Of a stretch of 64,000 nucleotides of DNA, positions 11,791 to 24,094 are shown one piece after another (positions within the stretch are counted from its first letter, which is position 1; each line of letters begins with the position of its first letter). The stretch is from Typhlomys cinereus (lineage: Eukaryota; Chordata; Mammalia; Rodentia; Platacanthomyidae). The translations under genes and the position numbers were made by a program. The DNA lies in contig JALPQD010000628.1 in assembly GCA_023101885.1 (NCBI GenBank), positions 448,619 to 512,618 on the forward strand, written 5' to 3'. The notes under the pieces are model-generated. The model ran no database searches. It saw only the letters and a program-made list of their open reading frames with translations, and had not been told where the DNA came from.

Positions 11791-13317
11791 TAAAATACGT
11801 TTAAAATTTCTTTTAAGAAAATGAAACATTCCATCTTGAAGAGAAGCTTATAAGACCCAGAACAAAGACAATTCACAAGTCTCAAGCTCCTGAAACAAAC
11901 AAGATCCACAAGGCCAGCGTGAAGGGTATAAAAACAGCAAACAATACTGAGGGGAAGACATGGGGGAATGGAACTGGACTCTCCAGTCAATCTAGATAAC
12001 TGAAGGAGACGTCCCACCTGTGGAGCTCTCCTGCTCAGGTTTGCAGCATATTTGTTACGGACTGGGATAGAATTAACCAGTGCTACAGCTTCCTTTGAGT
12101 TGCCTCTGCCCTGAAAGTGAATCCTCATCCATGCTCCTATAAGTGACCCCTATTTGTACTCCAAGTTGAACTTTAGCTCAACTAAACTCAAAGTAGTTAC
12201 TCTGAGCCAACTTTGTCTTTGGTTCCGTCTGTGATGAATAGACATTTGTGTCACTTATCCCAAGAAAAGTTTCATATAACAAAGCCCCTATGAAACAAAA
12301 ACCTAACAAAGTACATACTTCCAATATACGATAGCATAAGAGTCTTCTTTCCCATTTGAAAAGGAAGGAAGAGGAGGATAATAAGGGAAGATCAGACAAT
12401 TCTAGAAGGGCAAATACCAAACCTTGCCCTTTCTGTTGCACCCCTCCAGTTGTGTCGCTTGCCACATGTCAGCCTCTCTTTTGGGTCAGCTCCACTTCCT
12501 GTCTGCAACTTCCTATGATGAATGCTCCATGGTCTTGGCGACCCCAACATCCTAGGGTTTCTACTGTACCTTGGGCTTCCCCTTCATAGCCTCACACATT
12601 GGCCTTTCAAAGCCTACTTGGAAGGAATATAACCCCATCATATGTTGTCTGGCTTCAGCATCTTTCTGGAATGATCCAAATCTCCATGATGCAAGAGCTC
12701 GTGCACTTTGCCAACAGTATATGGATGATACCGAGTTTGACTGCTGGCTTGGGATGTTACATAGCCTTTGCCATTGAATCTGGGAAAACACTCCCCTTAG
12801 TTAAGATCTGCGAGGATGGGAACCCCTTCGGCGGCATTATTAGTTGAGGTTCTCACCTCTCAAATAAATTTACATTTTTATAAGCTGGAGGAGTCCTTGA
12901 TGGATGAACCTTTGATCTGGGGACACCTTTCCTATTGCCCCAGCCTTGAGGGAAAGATTTCTCTTTAAGATACCGATCTGTTTACCAACATCTAATGCAC
13001 TTACTCTATCTACCACACATATTTTCACATCTTCACAACTTCTGGCTTTGAGTTCTTATCATAAACCTCAATGAATGTGGTGAGTGACAACCATATCACA
13101 GCCTGAATATTATCCTTTTTTGAGATTTCCTCCACCCAACAACTCAGCTTTTGAGTTCTGCTTCACTCAAATGATCAAGACATGGACAGAATGAAGACAT
13201 TGTGTTTTTGCCAGAATCTGACAAGAATGGCTTCATCTTCGATTCTCAGTAGAATCCTTAAATTCTTTTTTTTTTGAAACCTGTGAGCACTATTTATGCA
13301 GTGCATGAGATAGTTGA
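11791..13317. other. Intergenic, no gene seen
   Basis: Moderately AT-rich. The paired short frames around 12560-12850 on both strands (including an antisense pair across the same bases) have no recognisable domain. A small run of T at 13267-13275 precedes a hAT-like repeat. Confidence 0.45.
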
Positions 13318-14050
13318 TCTTGATTGCCAACTTGATAGGATTTAGAATAACTATGGAAACAAACTTTTCAGCCTGCTTTTAAGAGAGTTTTTATATTGGG
13401 TTAATTAAGGTGGTATGACAGTTGCTTCATATTAACTTGAAAATTGAGAGCTGAATCTTTATACACACTTACAAGAAAACTATTTAGTTAAGACAAACCT
13501 TTGATTAGGCCTATAGGAAATGATTTAATTATGGTGGGAAGACTCTGCCTATAGTGGGTGGGACCATTCCTTCGGGAAGTAGATAAGCTAGAGAGGTGGC
13601 TGTAATTTGGAAGACTGGTAGGACAGAAAATATATCCCTATCTTACCCTTGGTCCCATGGATATAATATGCTGGGTCCCTGCTGGTAATGCTCCTGCCAT
13701 AATGGATGATTACTTGAGACAGTGAGCATGAATACACCTCTCATTGCCCTAATTTGCTAGTATCATGTATTTATCATGGCAAGTGAAGAGTGATTAAGAC
13801 ATATGAGAAGACCTACTCTAAATGAATGTGGAAGGACTGAATTCTGGGGTACCTGCAAAGGAGAAAGTAAGCTAAAGACCAATATTCACCACTCTCTGCT
13901 TCCTCACTGCAGATACAATGTGACTAGATGCCTTCAACTTCTGGGACCAGGATTTCCCTAACATAATGGATTGTACCCTAGAAGTGCAAGCCAAAATAAA
14001 CCTTTTCTTTCTTAAGTTGCTTCTTATCAACAACAAGAAGAATAACGAAT
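13318..14050 (+). mobile_element. Old hAT-type nonautonomous repeat (URR1-like)
   Basis: GATTGCCAACTTGATAGGAT, GTGGGTGGGACCATTCCTTC, CTCTGCTTCCTCACTGCAGA, AATGTGACTAGATGCCTTCA and GCCAAAATAAACCTTTTCTT are characteristic words of this rodent repeat. Confidence 0.65.
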
Positions 14051-14259
14051 ATTATATGTTTCTGTCAGCATTGTAATCTTCCACACTCCACCAGCAGAAC
14101 TTGTTAAGTGTTCTTACAGCATTCTAGGAATTCTCTAAATCGCACGTCTAAACTCTGCAACCTTTTTCCCACAAGCCAGTTCCGAAACCCAGAAAATCAA
14201 ACCATTTCACACAATAATCACCCCACTCTTGGTACTAATTTTATATATTAGCAACTTTT

Positions 14260-14480
14260 CTCATTTGTGACCAAATATTTAATAATAAACAATGTGAGGG
14301 AGGAAATGTTAATTTTGGCTCATGAATCAAAAGATACAGCCTTTGGGAGAGGCATAATGCAAAGACCAGCTTCTATCTGTGGTGGTGACAGGCTGCTCGC
14401 ACATATGGATCACTTTACATCAGGAAGAAGAGTAAAGGGAATAATCTCCCTGGGTGACTTTTCTATTCTTTTAGCATGTC
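14260..14480 (-). mobile_element. Opposite-oriented URR1-like fragment
   Basis: TGACCAAATATTTAATAATA, GAGGGAGGAAATGTTAATTT, TTGGCTCATG and CAGGAAGAAGAGT resemble the antisense of the same hAT-like family. Confidence 0.5.
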
Positions 14481-16515
14481 ACACATGAGTACAATGAACT
14501 GATGTCGTTTTCATCCCTGTTTTCTAGTATTATCCCCCCTGCAAACCTTCTTCTCCCCTACTCGTATCCCCCTACTTCAATAATTTTAAATTAAGAACTG
14601 GTCTTACCTTACTGTACACCACAGTTCAAAATGTCTTCACAATGCTATAATTTTGACGTCTTTTTCATTATGCTTTACACGTTTCCACCCCAAAATCTAA
14701 GCACTCCGCCTGTTGAGGAGACACTAAAGTTAGGTTGACTTGAGCAGCCAGATGAGACTTGACCTGAAATTTTGGTTGGATCAGTTCACAAAACTTACCA
14801 ACCTGGAGCCGTAGGCATGAGAGCTACTGCTTGCCAGATTGTAACTGGCTGGATAACGACACTGTGATTTACTTCTGGGACAAACAGACAATCTAGGGGT
14901 CCAATTCTTACCTAAAAGAATTGGAAAGCTCCTATTTTATGTCAGTAGGACATTGAAATGATGCATGAATTAGTATTAGGAACTGAAGGCTTTTCATAGG
15001 GAAGATAAATTCAGCTGGTGGAACCAGAAGACCACCAAGGAGTGTCAATAAAGTCACACATGATACGTGCCTTCAGCTTGACTGTAGACAGAGAATGTCG
15101 TAGCCTTCAAGTTGTCCACAAATAGGAAATAATATTTATTTTTAGCCTGTAGATGTAGTTATAAAGTGAGGGCATCTTAATAGGCACTTAATGAGAATGA
15201 GAAAGAAAAGAGCAAAGATACAACAAAATGCACACAACCAGAAAAGTCCCCAATGTGAGTCTTTGAAATACCAGATATGTTTCTGGGCCTCAGTGGTTGA
15301 AAGCATCAGATAACAGAAGAAGGCCCGGAGAGACCCTTGCTGCTGATATTGAAGGGGAGTGTTTTGGGAGATGTGGCCATGAGGAATGAGAAGGAACTAG
15401 GAGGGGAAAGTGCAGATCACTTGAAAAAAAAGCTGAAAATGGAGATATACAGAAGATATGTTGTCACTCGGGGATTGACTATTGGCCTCGACTCTGGGCT
15501 CTGTGGGATCCATTGGTACTTAACATCAGTCGTGGAGGGAGAATACATGCTACAGAATTCAGACAGGATTCTACTGTTCAGTGTTAGAGATCAGACTGTT
15601 AAACGTAAAGCATACCACTTTACCAATCCATCCTCTCTTCCCACCACTAGCCACCAAAACTACCAACAAGAACTTGAACTTCAATCAAAGGACATAAAAC
15701 TGATACTCTTTAACCGAATGTTCTGCCTATAAAATACCCTCCTTATGTTCCACAAAGCAACTGTAAGACAACATAACACTGCAAAACCAATTATGCCTCT
15801 TAAAACCAATATGTAGAGAGAGATTATGGTCTAAGAACCCCAGAAGCAGGGCTGGCAAGATGAGTAAGATGTCTATGCCAAACCTGGCAACCTGGCTGTG
15901 TATTTGATGTGTCTGTTGATCACAGTTGCGTGAGAGCTGCCACACAGCCAGTTGTCCACCAGGAGTTCCATGACAAGCCAAAGTAACAATTATACCAAGG
16001 GCCAACTTGATGAACCTACATGTTTGTTGGGGTCACTTAGAGAAGCAGGGATCACTCAAAGGTAGCTACATCACCAGAAAGCCCACCAGCATGGCTGATG
16101 GCTTCCCCGTGGCTACATAGACGAAACATCCTCAATTCACCTTCCTCAGTCTGTATTTCCTAGCTCCCCTTTGAGACCGCAAAGCCCCCATATACCCACC
16201 CATACACTCTGAGGAAACCTCAACAGTCTTAATGTTGACTTAGTGGTCTTGCACAAAGACAGAGGCTACTTGTTTGGAGGGAGACACTGACACTATGAAT
16301 GAGTTTCACGATGAGCGAATTAGACAATATTTTCATCAGTGGATGAATTAAGCCTGTTTATATTTAACAGTGTGATGTATTTAGTCTCAGTTCTGTTCCA
16401 TTATTTTGTGATTCCAGTGTGCCTGTATCGTATCTACTATGCTTCTTGAGTGTCATCCGTAGTCATTGCTAATATTTCTTTGATTTTGAAGAATTGTTTG
16501 TTGTGCTTATTGCCT
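14481..16515. other. Intergenic, no gene seen
   Basis: Unique-looking sequence without splice-supported frames. The 131-codon plus frame at 15337-15732 begins after another ATG-poor stretch, has no recognisable domain, and its composition does not differ from neighbours. I regard it as unsupported. Confidence 0.5.
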
Positions 16516-17245
16516 TTGTCTTTTATTTAATTTTTTATTTCCACTCACACAAACTTAACAGGTACACTGGTCCCCTCCCTCCCTCCAAACCCCCACCCCC
16601 CCTTCCCATCCCCCAGTGCCTCCCGCCCCCCAGTTCCCAGAGAGTCCTTTCTTGTGCATGCCTGATTTTCCTCTGGGCCCTCCTCTCCGATGACGTACAA
16701 GGACCCAGTGGCCTTTCCCTGAACCCTTTCCCGTGTTCCCCTTAGGTATAGGAACACTGCTGTGGCTGCCAATCCCTTGCCTCCAAAGATCTTGGTGCCT
16801 TTAGCAGATGCTAGACTTTGTGGGGTCAATAGTGTGTTGGACAATGCACAGGGCATGTAAAGTCCAATTATGATTGCTTCAGCCCTAACTTGTATGGAGT
16901 AACTTACATATCATTGCTCCTCCCATCCTTTTGCTCTTACACTCTTACTGCCCCCTCTTCCGCAAATTTCCCTGAGCTTCAGGATGGGGAGAGATTAAGC
17001 TGGCCTAGTTCTAGGTGGTTGATATAGAGTCTCTGAAGTTCTGGATTGTGGTTTGTTGGTTTTCTTTTGCTTTTGCTGCTCCTGCAATGCCCTTCACTCC
17101 AACCTGGTGGGCATTGTATGTTACCCCCCGGCCAGAGACAAAAAAGCTGTTAAACTAGAGTCTTGTGATAAAAGCACATTCAAAGGTAGGTGTAATAAAA
17201 GTGGGAAACCACAGTGAGGGAGGGGTCTATCACCAATTTGCACAA

Positions 17246-17956
17246 CGGTTACTTTTTATCTGCCACACTATATGCCCTCCTCTTCTGGTGAGATCATACC
17301 CCCTCAGTAGTAAATGATCAGGAACAAAAGTCTGTGAACTTAATCAGATGTCTCATTACTTATTTGAGTCCTTGATGGAGGCCTATTTTCTCTGCTGTAA
17401 CATGGTCCCTTCTCTCCTTGTTTCTGGTGTGGCCCTCCTACCCCATCCCTCCTGTTCATAATCCTTGCAATTACTGTCTCTAGGTGGGCTGGGTGGGTTT
17501 GGTACTAGGAGCCACCTATTAGGGAGTACATACGGTGCTTAATTTTCTGGGTCTGGGATACTTCACTTAATATAAATGTTTCTAATGACATCCAGCTAAA
17601 TGGTTACTTTCTATCTGCCAGACTATATGCCCTCCCCTTCTAGTGAGATCATACCCCATCAGTTGTAAATGATCAGGAAGGAAAGTCTGTGAACTTAACC
17701 AGATGTCTCATTACTTACTTGCAGTCCTTGATGGAGGCCTATTTTCTTTGCTGTAACATGGTCCCCTCTCTCCTTGTTTCTAGTGTGGCCCTCCTTCCCC
17801 ATCCCTCCTGTTCATAATCCTTGCAATTACTGTAGGTATTACAGAGAATTATCCTGAAGTGTCTCTAAGTGGGTTTGGTACTAGGATCCACCTATTAGGG
17901 AGTACATACGATGCTTAATTTTCTGTGTCTGGGATACTTCACTCAATATAATTGTT
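17246..17956. repeat. 355-bp tandem duplication within L1 copy 1 3' UTR
   Basis: Sequence from about 17246 (GGTTACTTTTTATCTGCC) is repeated from about 17601 (GGTTACTTTCTATCTGCC). Both copies run through TGATCAGGAA, TGGAGGCCTATTTTCT and AGGGAGTACATACG. L1 copy 2 has only one such unit (about 30385-30745), so the duplication is specific to this element or its lineage. Confidence 0.93.
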
Positions 17957-17967
17957 TCTAATTACAT

Positions 17968-20900
17968 TCATTTCCCGGCAAATTCCATTAATTCATCATT
18001 TTTGATGGCTGAGTAGTACTCCGTTGTGTAGATGTACCACAGTTTCCTTATCCACTCATCAACTGTTGGACATTTGGGCTGATTCCATGACTTTGCTATT
18101 GTAAACAGTGCTGCTATGAACATGGTCATGCTTGTGCTATCGAGGTGAATTTTTGCTATATGGGGGGTTATTCCCAAAAGTGGAATAGCAGGGTCATATG
18201 GCATTTCGATCTTTAATTTCTGTAAGAATCTCCAGACAGCTCACCAGAGTGGCTGTTTGAGCCTGCATTCCCACTAGCAATGTAGGAGAGTTCCCCTTTC
18301 TCCACATCCTCTCCAGCATTTGGTGTTTGTATTGTGGATTTTTGCCATCCTGACTGGGGTGAGATGATATTTCAGAGAAGTTTTGATTTGCATTTTCCTG
18401 ATGGCTAAGGATGTGGAGCATTTTTTAAGATATTTGTTAGACATTTTAATTTCATCCCTGGTAAAGTTTCTTTTACGTTCCAGGGCCCATTTTTTAATTG
18501 GGCCATTTGTTTCCTTGGTGTTTAGTTTTCTAAGTTCTTTGTGCACTCTGGATAATAGAGCTCTATCAGAATTGTGGTTAGTGAAGATTTTCTCCCATTC
18601 TGTGGGTTGCTTTTGTGCTCATGTTAAAATCTCTTTATCTGAACAGAAGCTCTTTAATTTCACAAGATCTCATCTGTTGAGAGTTGGCTACAGTGACTGT
18701 GCTATTCGATGTCTGTTTAGGAACTGTTCGCCTAGCCCAATCAGCTCGAGGGAATTCCTTACCCTTTCAACTATGGTTTTTATAGTCTCTGGCCTTATAT
18801 CGAGGTCCATGATCCATTTGGAATTAAGTCTTGTACATGGTGACAAGTACAGGTCCAGTTTTAATCTTCTGCATGTGGAGATCCAGTTTTGCCAGCACCA
18901 TTTGTTGAAGATACTGTTCTTTTTCCATTGGATTTTTTGGGCCCCTTTGTCAAAGATCAAATGGCTGTAGTTGTGTGGGCTTATATCTCGGTTTTCAACC
19001 CTTATCCACTGATCTGTGTGTCTATTTTATAGCCAATACCAGGCTGTTTTTATAACTATGGATTTGTAGTATAGACTAAGGTTTGGTATGGTAATACCTC
19101 CAGCAGTGTTTTTGTTACTCAGGATTGTCTTTGCTTTCCTGGGTCTTTTGTGCCTCTATATGAATTTTGAGATTATTTGGTCAACCTCTTTAAAGAACTG
19201 CTTTGGGATTTTAATTGGTATAGCATTGAATTTGTAATTTTCCTTTGGTAGGATGGTCATTTTTATGATGTAGATTCTGCCAATCCAGGAACATGGGAGG
19301 TCTTTCCATCTTCTGGTGTCTTCTGCAATTTCTTTCTTTAGGGTTTTAAAGTTTTCATTGTAAAGCTCTCTTACTTCCTTGGTTAGATTTATATCAAGGT
19401 ATTTCATTTTTTTAGGGGCTATAGTAAATGGGATTGACTCTTTCAGGGCTTTTTCACTTCTTTCATTCTGGGCATATAGGAAGGCCACTGATTTTTGTAC
19501 ATTTATTTTGTATCCTGCCACCCTGCTGAACTTCTCAATTAGTTCCAGGAGCTTCCTGGTGGAGTTTTTGGGATCACTCAGGTATAAGATCATGTCATCT
19601 GCAAATAGGGATAGCTTAACTTCTTCCTTTCCGATTTGAATCCCTCTTATGTCCCTTTCTTGTCTTATGGCTTCAGCTAAGACTTCAGGTACAATATTAA
19701 ATAGAAGTGGTAAGAGTGGACAGCCTTGTCTAGTTCCTGATCAAAGCGGGAGTGCTTCAAGTTTTTCCCCATTGAGTATAATCCTTGCTGTTGACTTGTT
19801 GTATACAGCTTTTATTATATTGATAAAGGTTACTGTCTCTAGCTTTTTGATCATAAAAGGCTGTTGGATCTTGTCAAAAGCTTTTTCTGCATCTATCAAG
19901 AGTATCATGTGGTCTTGGACTTTGGACTGGTTTATATGATGAATTATATTTATTGATTTGCATATGTTGAACCAACTTTGTGTGCCAGGGATAAAGCCTA
20001 CTCGATACCCATGAATGATCTTTTTGATATGTTTTTTAATCTGATTTGCTAAGACTTTGTTGAGAATCTTTGCATCTGTGTTCATCAGAGAGATTGGCCC
20101 ATAGTTTTCTTTTTTTTTTTTTTATTATTTATTCAATTGTGCGTGTGTATGTGTGTGTGTGTGCGTATGTGCGTGTAGAACCATGGACGAATTCGGAAAC
20201 CACCATGGCCGCCTCCACCTCCTCCCTGTTTACTTTGCCCCGGAATTCACAGGCTCCGCCCTACCAGGACCAGAAACGCAAGCCTCCCCCGCTTCCGCCT
20301 GGCGTCTATACGTGGGGTCTGGGATCTGAACTCAGGACCTTCCGCCTGCAAGGCAGAGGCTTAACTGCTGAGCCACCTCTCCAGCCCCAGTTTTCTTTTT
20401 TAAGTGTATCTTTATTAGGTTTTGGGATTAAGACGATATTAGCTTCATAGAAGGAATTTGGTAGTGTTCTTTCCTTTGCTATTTGATGGAACAGTTTAAG
20501 GAGTACTGGTGTTATAAGCTCCTTAAATGTCTGGTAGAAGTCTGTGCTGAATCCATCTGGTCCAGGACATTTTTTGGTGGGAAGATCTGAGATTACTTCC
20601 TCAATTTCCTCAAATGTTATAGTACTATTTAAATAATTCGCAACTTCCTGATTCAATTTAGGTAAGTTACACTTACTTAGGAATTCATCCATCTCTTTTG
20701 TGTTGTCAAACTTCACAGAGTATAAGGTTTTGAAATATGATGTTATAATTCTCTGGATTTCTTGGGTATCAGTAGTGATAACTCCATTTTCATTTCTAAT
20801 TTTGTTAATTTGGGTTTTCTCTCTCTTGCTTTTGGTTAATTTAGCTATTGATTTAGTTATTGATTTTTTCAAAAAACCAGCTTTTTGACTGGTTGATTTT

Positions 20901-21976
20901 CTGTATCGTTTTCCTAATCTCCATTTCAGAACTTCTCCCCTTATTTTGCTAATCTCCTCTCTTCTACTGCTTTTGGGATCAGATTGCTGTAGTTTCTCTA
21001 AAGCTTTAACCTGCATTGTTAAGTTATTTATTTCTGATATTTCCATTTTTTTGATGTAGGCATTAAGAGCTATGAACTTACCTCTTAGAATAGCTTTCAT
21101 TGTGTCCCAGAGATTTTGATAAGTTGTAGTTTCATTATCGTTCGCTTTTAGGAAGTCTTGAATTTCCTTTTTAATTTCTTCCTGAATCCAGTTCTCATTT
21201 AGCATCGTAGTGTTAAGTTTCCAGGAGTTAGTGTATTTTCTGTTGTTTGTTGTGTTGTGGATGTCCAGCTTTAGGCCGCGGTGGTCTGATAGGGCACAGG
21301 TTAGAATTTCAACTTTCCTGTATATGTGGAGATTCGTTTTGTGACCCAATATGTGATCTACTTTGGAGAAAGTTCCGTGTGCTGCTGAGAAAAATGTGTA
21401 TTCTTTGGTGCGTGGATGAAAAGTTTGATAGAGATCTGTAAGGTCCATTTCTTTAAGGGTTTGATTAAGTTCCAAAGTGTCTCTGTTAAGCTTTTGACCT
21501 GTTGATCTATCCCATGTTGTGAGGGTGGTGTTGAAATACCCAAGAATTATCATTTGGGGGTTGATTTCTTGCTTTAGATGCTGTAGGGTTTTCTTAATGA
21601 ATGTGGAGGAGCCCATATTGGGTGCATATATGTTCAGTATTGTGAAGTCTTCCTGGTGAATTGTACCTGTGACTAAAATGTAGTATCCATCTGTGTCTCT
21701 TATGATTTTTTTTTTTTTTGGTTTGAAGTCCACTTTGTCCGACAGCATAATAGCTACCCTTGCCTGTTTCCTGGTTCTATTAGCTTGCAGAATTTTGGAC
21801 CAGCCTTTCATTTTTTGGATGTGCCTGTCTTTTGTGGTGAGATGAGTTTCCTGAAGGCAGCAGATTGATGGGTTGTGGTTTTTAATCCAAGTTTGTAATC
21901 TGTGTCTCTTAATTGGCGAGTTAATACCATTGACATTTAATGTTATAATGGAGAAATTACTTTTAATTCTGGACAT
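17968..21976 (-). pseudogene. L1 copy 1 ORF2 (endonuclease-reverse transcriptase), disrupted
   Basis: ORF2 encodes the apurinic-type endonuclease and reverse transcriptase that copy L1 RNA at the nicked target. The start MSRIKSNFSIITLNVNG at 21976 is followed by an endonuclease domain with QETH and SDH motifs and an open frame of about 520 codons to the SINE insertion at 20388. Where L1 endonucleases have the catalytic GDFNT, this copy reads GYFNT. Downstream of the SINE the RT domain resumes ([10 protein letters not shown]), meets an in-frame TGA at 19741-19743, continues through the FADD catalytic motif (about 19590-19602) and is broken again before the Cys-rich C-terminal end near 17968. 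Confidence 0.92.
20117..20388 (-). mobile_element. SINE of the B2-headed family, nested in L1 ORF2
   Basis: On the minus strand this begins GGGCTGGAGAGGTGGCTCAG (a tRNA-derived head), has the internal CCTGCAAGGCGGAAGGTCC, and ends in a CA-rich and A-rich tail. The target sequence AGTTTTCTTTTT is repeated on both sides (20103 and 20389). It interrupts the L1 RT domain and so inserted after the L1. Confidence 0.93.
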
Positions 21977-22009
21977 TTTTTATGCTTAGTGGATTTTGTA
22001 AGTGTATTG

Positions 22010-22960
22010 TTTGACATTTATGTTTTGGTGGTATTATACTTCCCTTCTGTCCTCTTGGATATGCTTGTTTTTTCTTCAGGTTTGAGTATCTTTTCTGGCA
22101 TTTTTTGAAGGCCTGGTTTGGTAGACATGTATCCTTTCAAGTTGTCTTTGTGCTGGAAAATTTTTCTTTCTCCCTCAGATAGTTTTTCTGGGTATATCAG
22201 TCTGGGTTAGCATTTTTGCTCATTTACTATTTGAAGTACATCTCTTCAAGCTCTTCTTGCTTTTACTGTTTCCATTGAGAAGTTATTTGTTATTTTAATA
22301 GGTTTACCTTTAAAAGTGACTTGCTTTTTTTCTCTTGAAGCTCTCAGCACCTTTTCTTTGTCTTGAATGTGGAGTGTTTTGACTATTATTTACCGTGGTG
22401 AGTTTCTATTTTGGTCATATCTGTTTGGAGTGCGAAATGCCTCTTGTATTTGGATGGGCCTCTCATTCTTTAGTTGAGGGAAGTTTTCATTTATGATAAT
22501 TTGAAAAATTTCCTCAGGTGTGGCATTTTGGGATTCTTGCTCTGGTATTCATGAATGTGCATGTTAGGCTTCTTCGGGGTGTCCCATATCTCTTGAATGT
22601 TCCTCTCAAGTATCTTTTTGGCTTTAACAATCTTCCATTGAGCTTGTTAATTCTCCCACTTTGTCTTCAAGATCTGAAATTCTATTTTCTGCTTCGTTAG
22701 TTCTGCTAATACGACTCTCTGTTGAATTTTGGGTTGAAGATAATTTGTCTTTTAGTTCGATTTTAAACTCTGCCTGAATTTTAACTGCTCTATGTCTATT
22801 TTTGTTTCTTGAACTGTTTGTCTCAACTCCTCCAAGTGCCTGTTGTGTTCCTGTTCAAAGTGGTTGATGCGGTTGTTTAACTCCTCTTGGATTTCCTCTT
22901 TCATAGTATTAATCATGGTAATGATCATACTTTGAAAGTCATTATCTTGGGTCTGGCTTT
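22010..22960 (-). pseudogene. L1 copy 1 ORF1 (RNA-binding chaperone), decayed
   Basis: ORF1 encodes the trimeric coiled-coil RNA chaperone of L1. The start region reads MDSNQNKFT (about 22972 downward), followed by a coiled-coil-like stretch rich in Glu, Gln and Leu. The C-terminal domain is recognisable from VTFKGKPIKIT and YPEKLSEG. Two in-frame stops interrupt it: TGA at 22246-22248, where related L1s have a Trp codon, and TAA at 22207-22209. At least one further stop lies near the start. The limits are approximate. Confidence 0.7.
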
Positions 22961-23730
22961 CTTGCCTATTTTATGTGAATTTGTTCTGGTTGGAATCCAT
23001 CATTATGGGGTTAATTCTTCTGGTGGGAGATTTGTCTTCCTCGGTTTTGTTTCTCATGGATCTGCACTTTGACTTGAGCATTGTTGTTTTGTCTTTTAGG
23101 ATCTTTCAGTTTCTGTGTGTTTTTGACTGAACTGATTTAGTTGGTATTACTACACTTGGGCAGTTATTACTAGTGCTTGCCTTGGAGTTGGGTACGTTTG
23201 TCTTTTGTTATTGTTATTTCCTAGATGAGGCTATTAGACTGTTAGTACATCAGTTAAGTCAGGTTAAGTAGGTAAGGGGTGAATATTAGTATAGTAGTGC
23301 ACTTTTACGATTTAGTGTCTTGGTGATATGTGAGGGTGAGTGGTGTATTCTCTGGAGATGTATATGTTTTTGGGGTGGCTGTATGGAAAAGTTAATCTAC
23401 AGTGATTAATAATAGAAAGGAACAGTAAGGTGAAAAAAAGGTTTATTTATCTTTGGGCTGGATGTGAAGAATCTCTCCCATGTGATAGGATGATTGTAGA
23501 GGTCTTTAGATGTATGGCCTTTGACCCTTAGAACTTTGCTTGAGTTTCCTTTGGTCTCTATTGAATTCTGAGTAGCAACGTGTCTTACGTGGACCACGTG
23601 TGTGGGTTCCCGGTGGGCCGGAGAGGCTGAGGGGCTGATGTTGATGGCAGAATTCTTCACCTGAGACCTGGGACTTGGCTTAGTGGCCCTCCTAAGCTCC
23701 AGGGATGGAGGAATGTGAGCAACTCCTGTC

Positions 23731-24080
23731 TGGTTAGGCGGACAGGCGGGCAGGAAGAAGAAAGGGGCTGGGGCCCGGAGCGTGGCCCAGGCAAAACCGG
23801 AGGCAGCCTGGGTGTTGCGGGGACATGGGGCCACCTGGGGGACTCTGCGAACTCACCTGGGGACAGCGGACTGAGAGCATAGTCTGGCGGACAGGCGGGC
23901 AGGAGGAAGAAAGGGGCTGAGGCCCGGGGCTTGGCCCAGGCAAATCCGGAGACAGCCTGGGTTTCCCTGGGGCTGGCTGGTGGGAGGCCCTGGGACACCG
24001 GGCCACCTGGGGGCTGGGCGAACTCACCTAGGATGGAGGACTGGGAGCAAGGTCTGGTGGTCAGGCAGGCGGGAGGAAGA
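23731..24080 (-). promoter_or_regulatory. Tandem L1 5'-UTR promoter monomers
   Basis: Two GC-rich monomers and a partial third lie in tandem. The shared block GGCGGACAGGCGGGCAGG starts near 23737 and 23886, with a related block near 24057. Each monomer also shares AAAGGGGCTG, GGCCCAGGCAAA, CAGCCTGGGT and CGAACTCACCT. Spacings are about 149 and 170 bp, the second unit carrying about 21 extra bases. Tandem 5' monomers are a known feature of rodent L1s and act as internal promoters. Their activity here is not shown. Confidence 0.8.
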
Positions 24081-24094
24081 CTGTTGTCTTTTAT

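Larger units (their letters stand above)
16527..24083 (-). mobile_element. Near full-length LINE-1 (L1 copy 1), defective
   Basis: Read on the minus strand, this 7.56-kb element has a GC-rich 5' UTR of tandem monomers, ORF1, ORF2, a 3' UTR with a G-rich polypurine tract (16570-16640) and an A-rich tail (plus-strand T-rich at 16520-16548). An 11-bp direct repeat TTGTCTTTTAT lies at both edges, 16516-16526 and 24084-24094, consistent with a target-site duplication from an L1 endonuclease nick in TTTT/A. A SINE of about 270 bp inserted later at 20117-20388. ORF1 and ORF2 both carry disruptions, so the element is not autonomous. Confidence 0.9.

Noticed and set aside
15337..15732. A 131-codon plus-strand frame as a small gene
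   Set aside because: It has no recognisable domain, Kozak or splice context, and similar-length frames are expected by chance in 64 kb.
20306..21976. A 556-codon minus-strand frame, the longest in the window, as a host gene
   Set aside because: The protein is LINE-1 ORF2 (endonuclease and start of reverse transcriptase). Its last residues come from the nested SINE.
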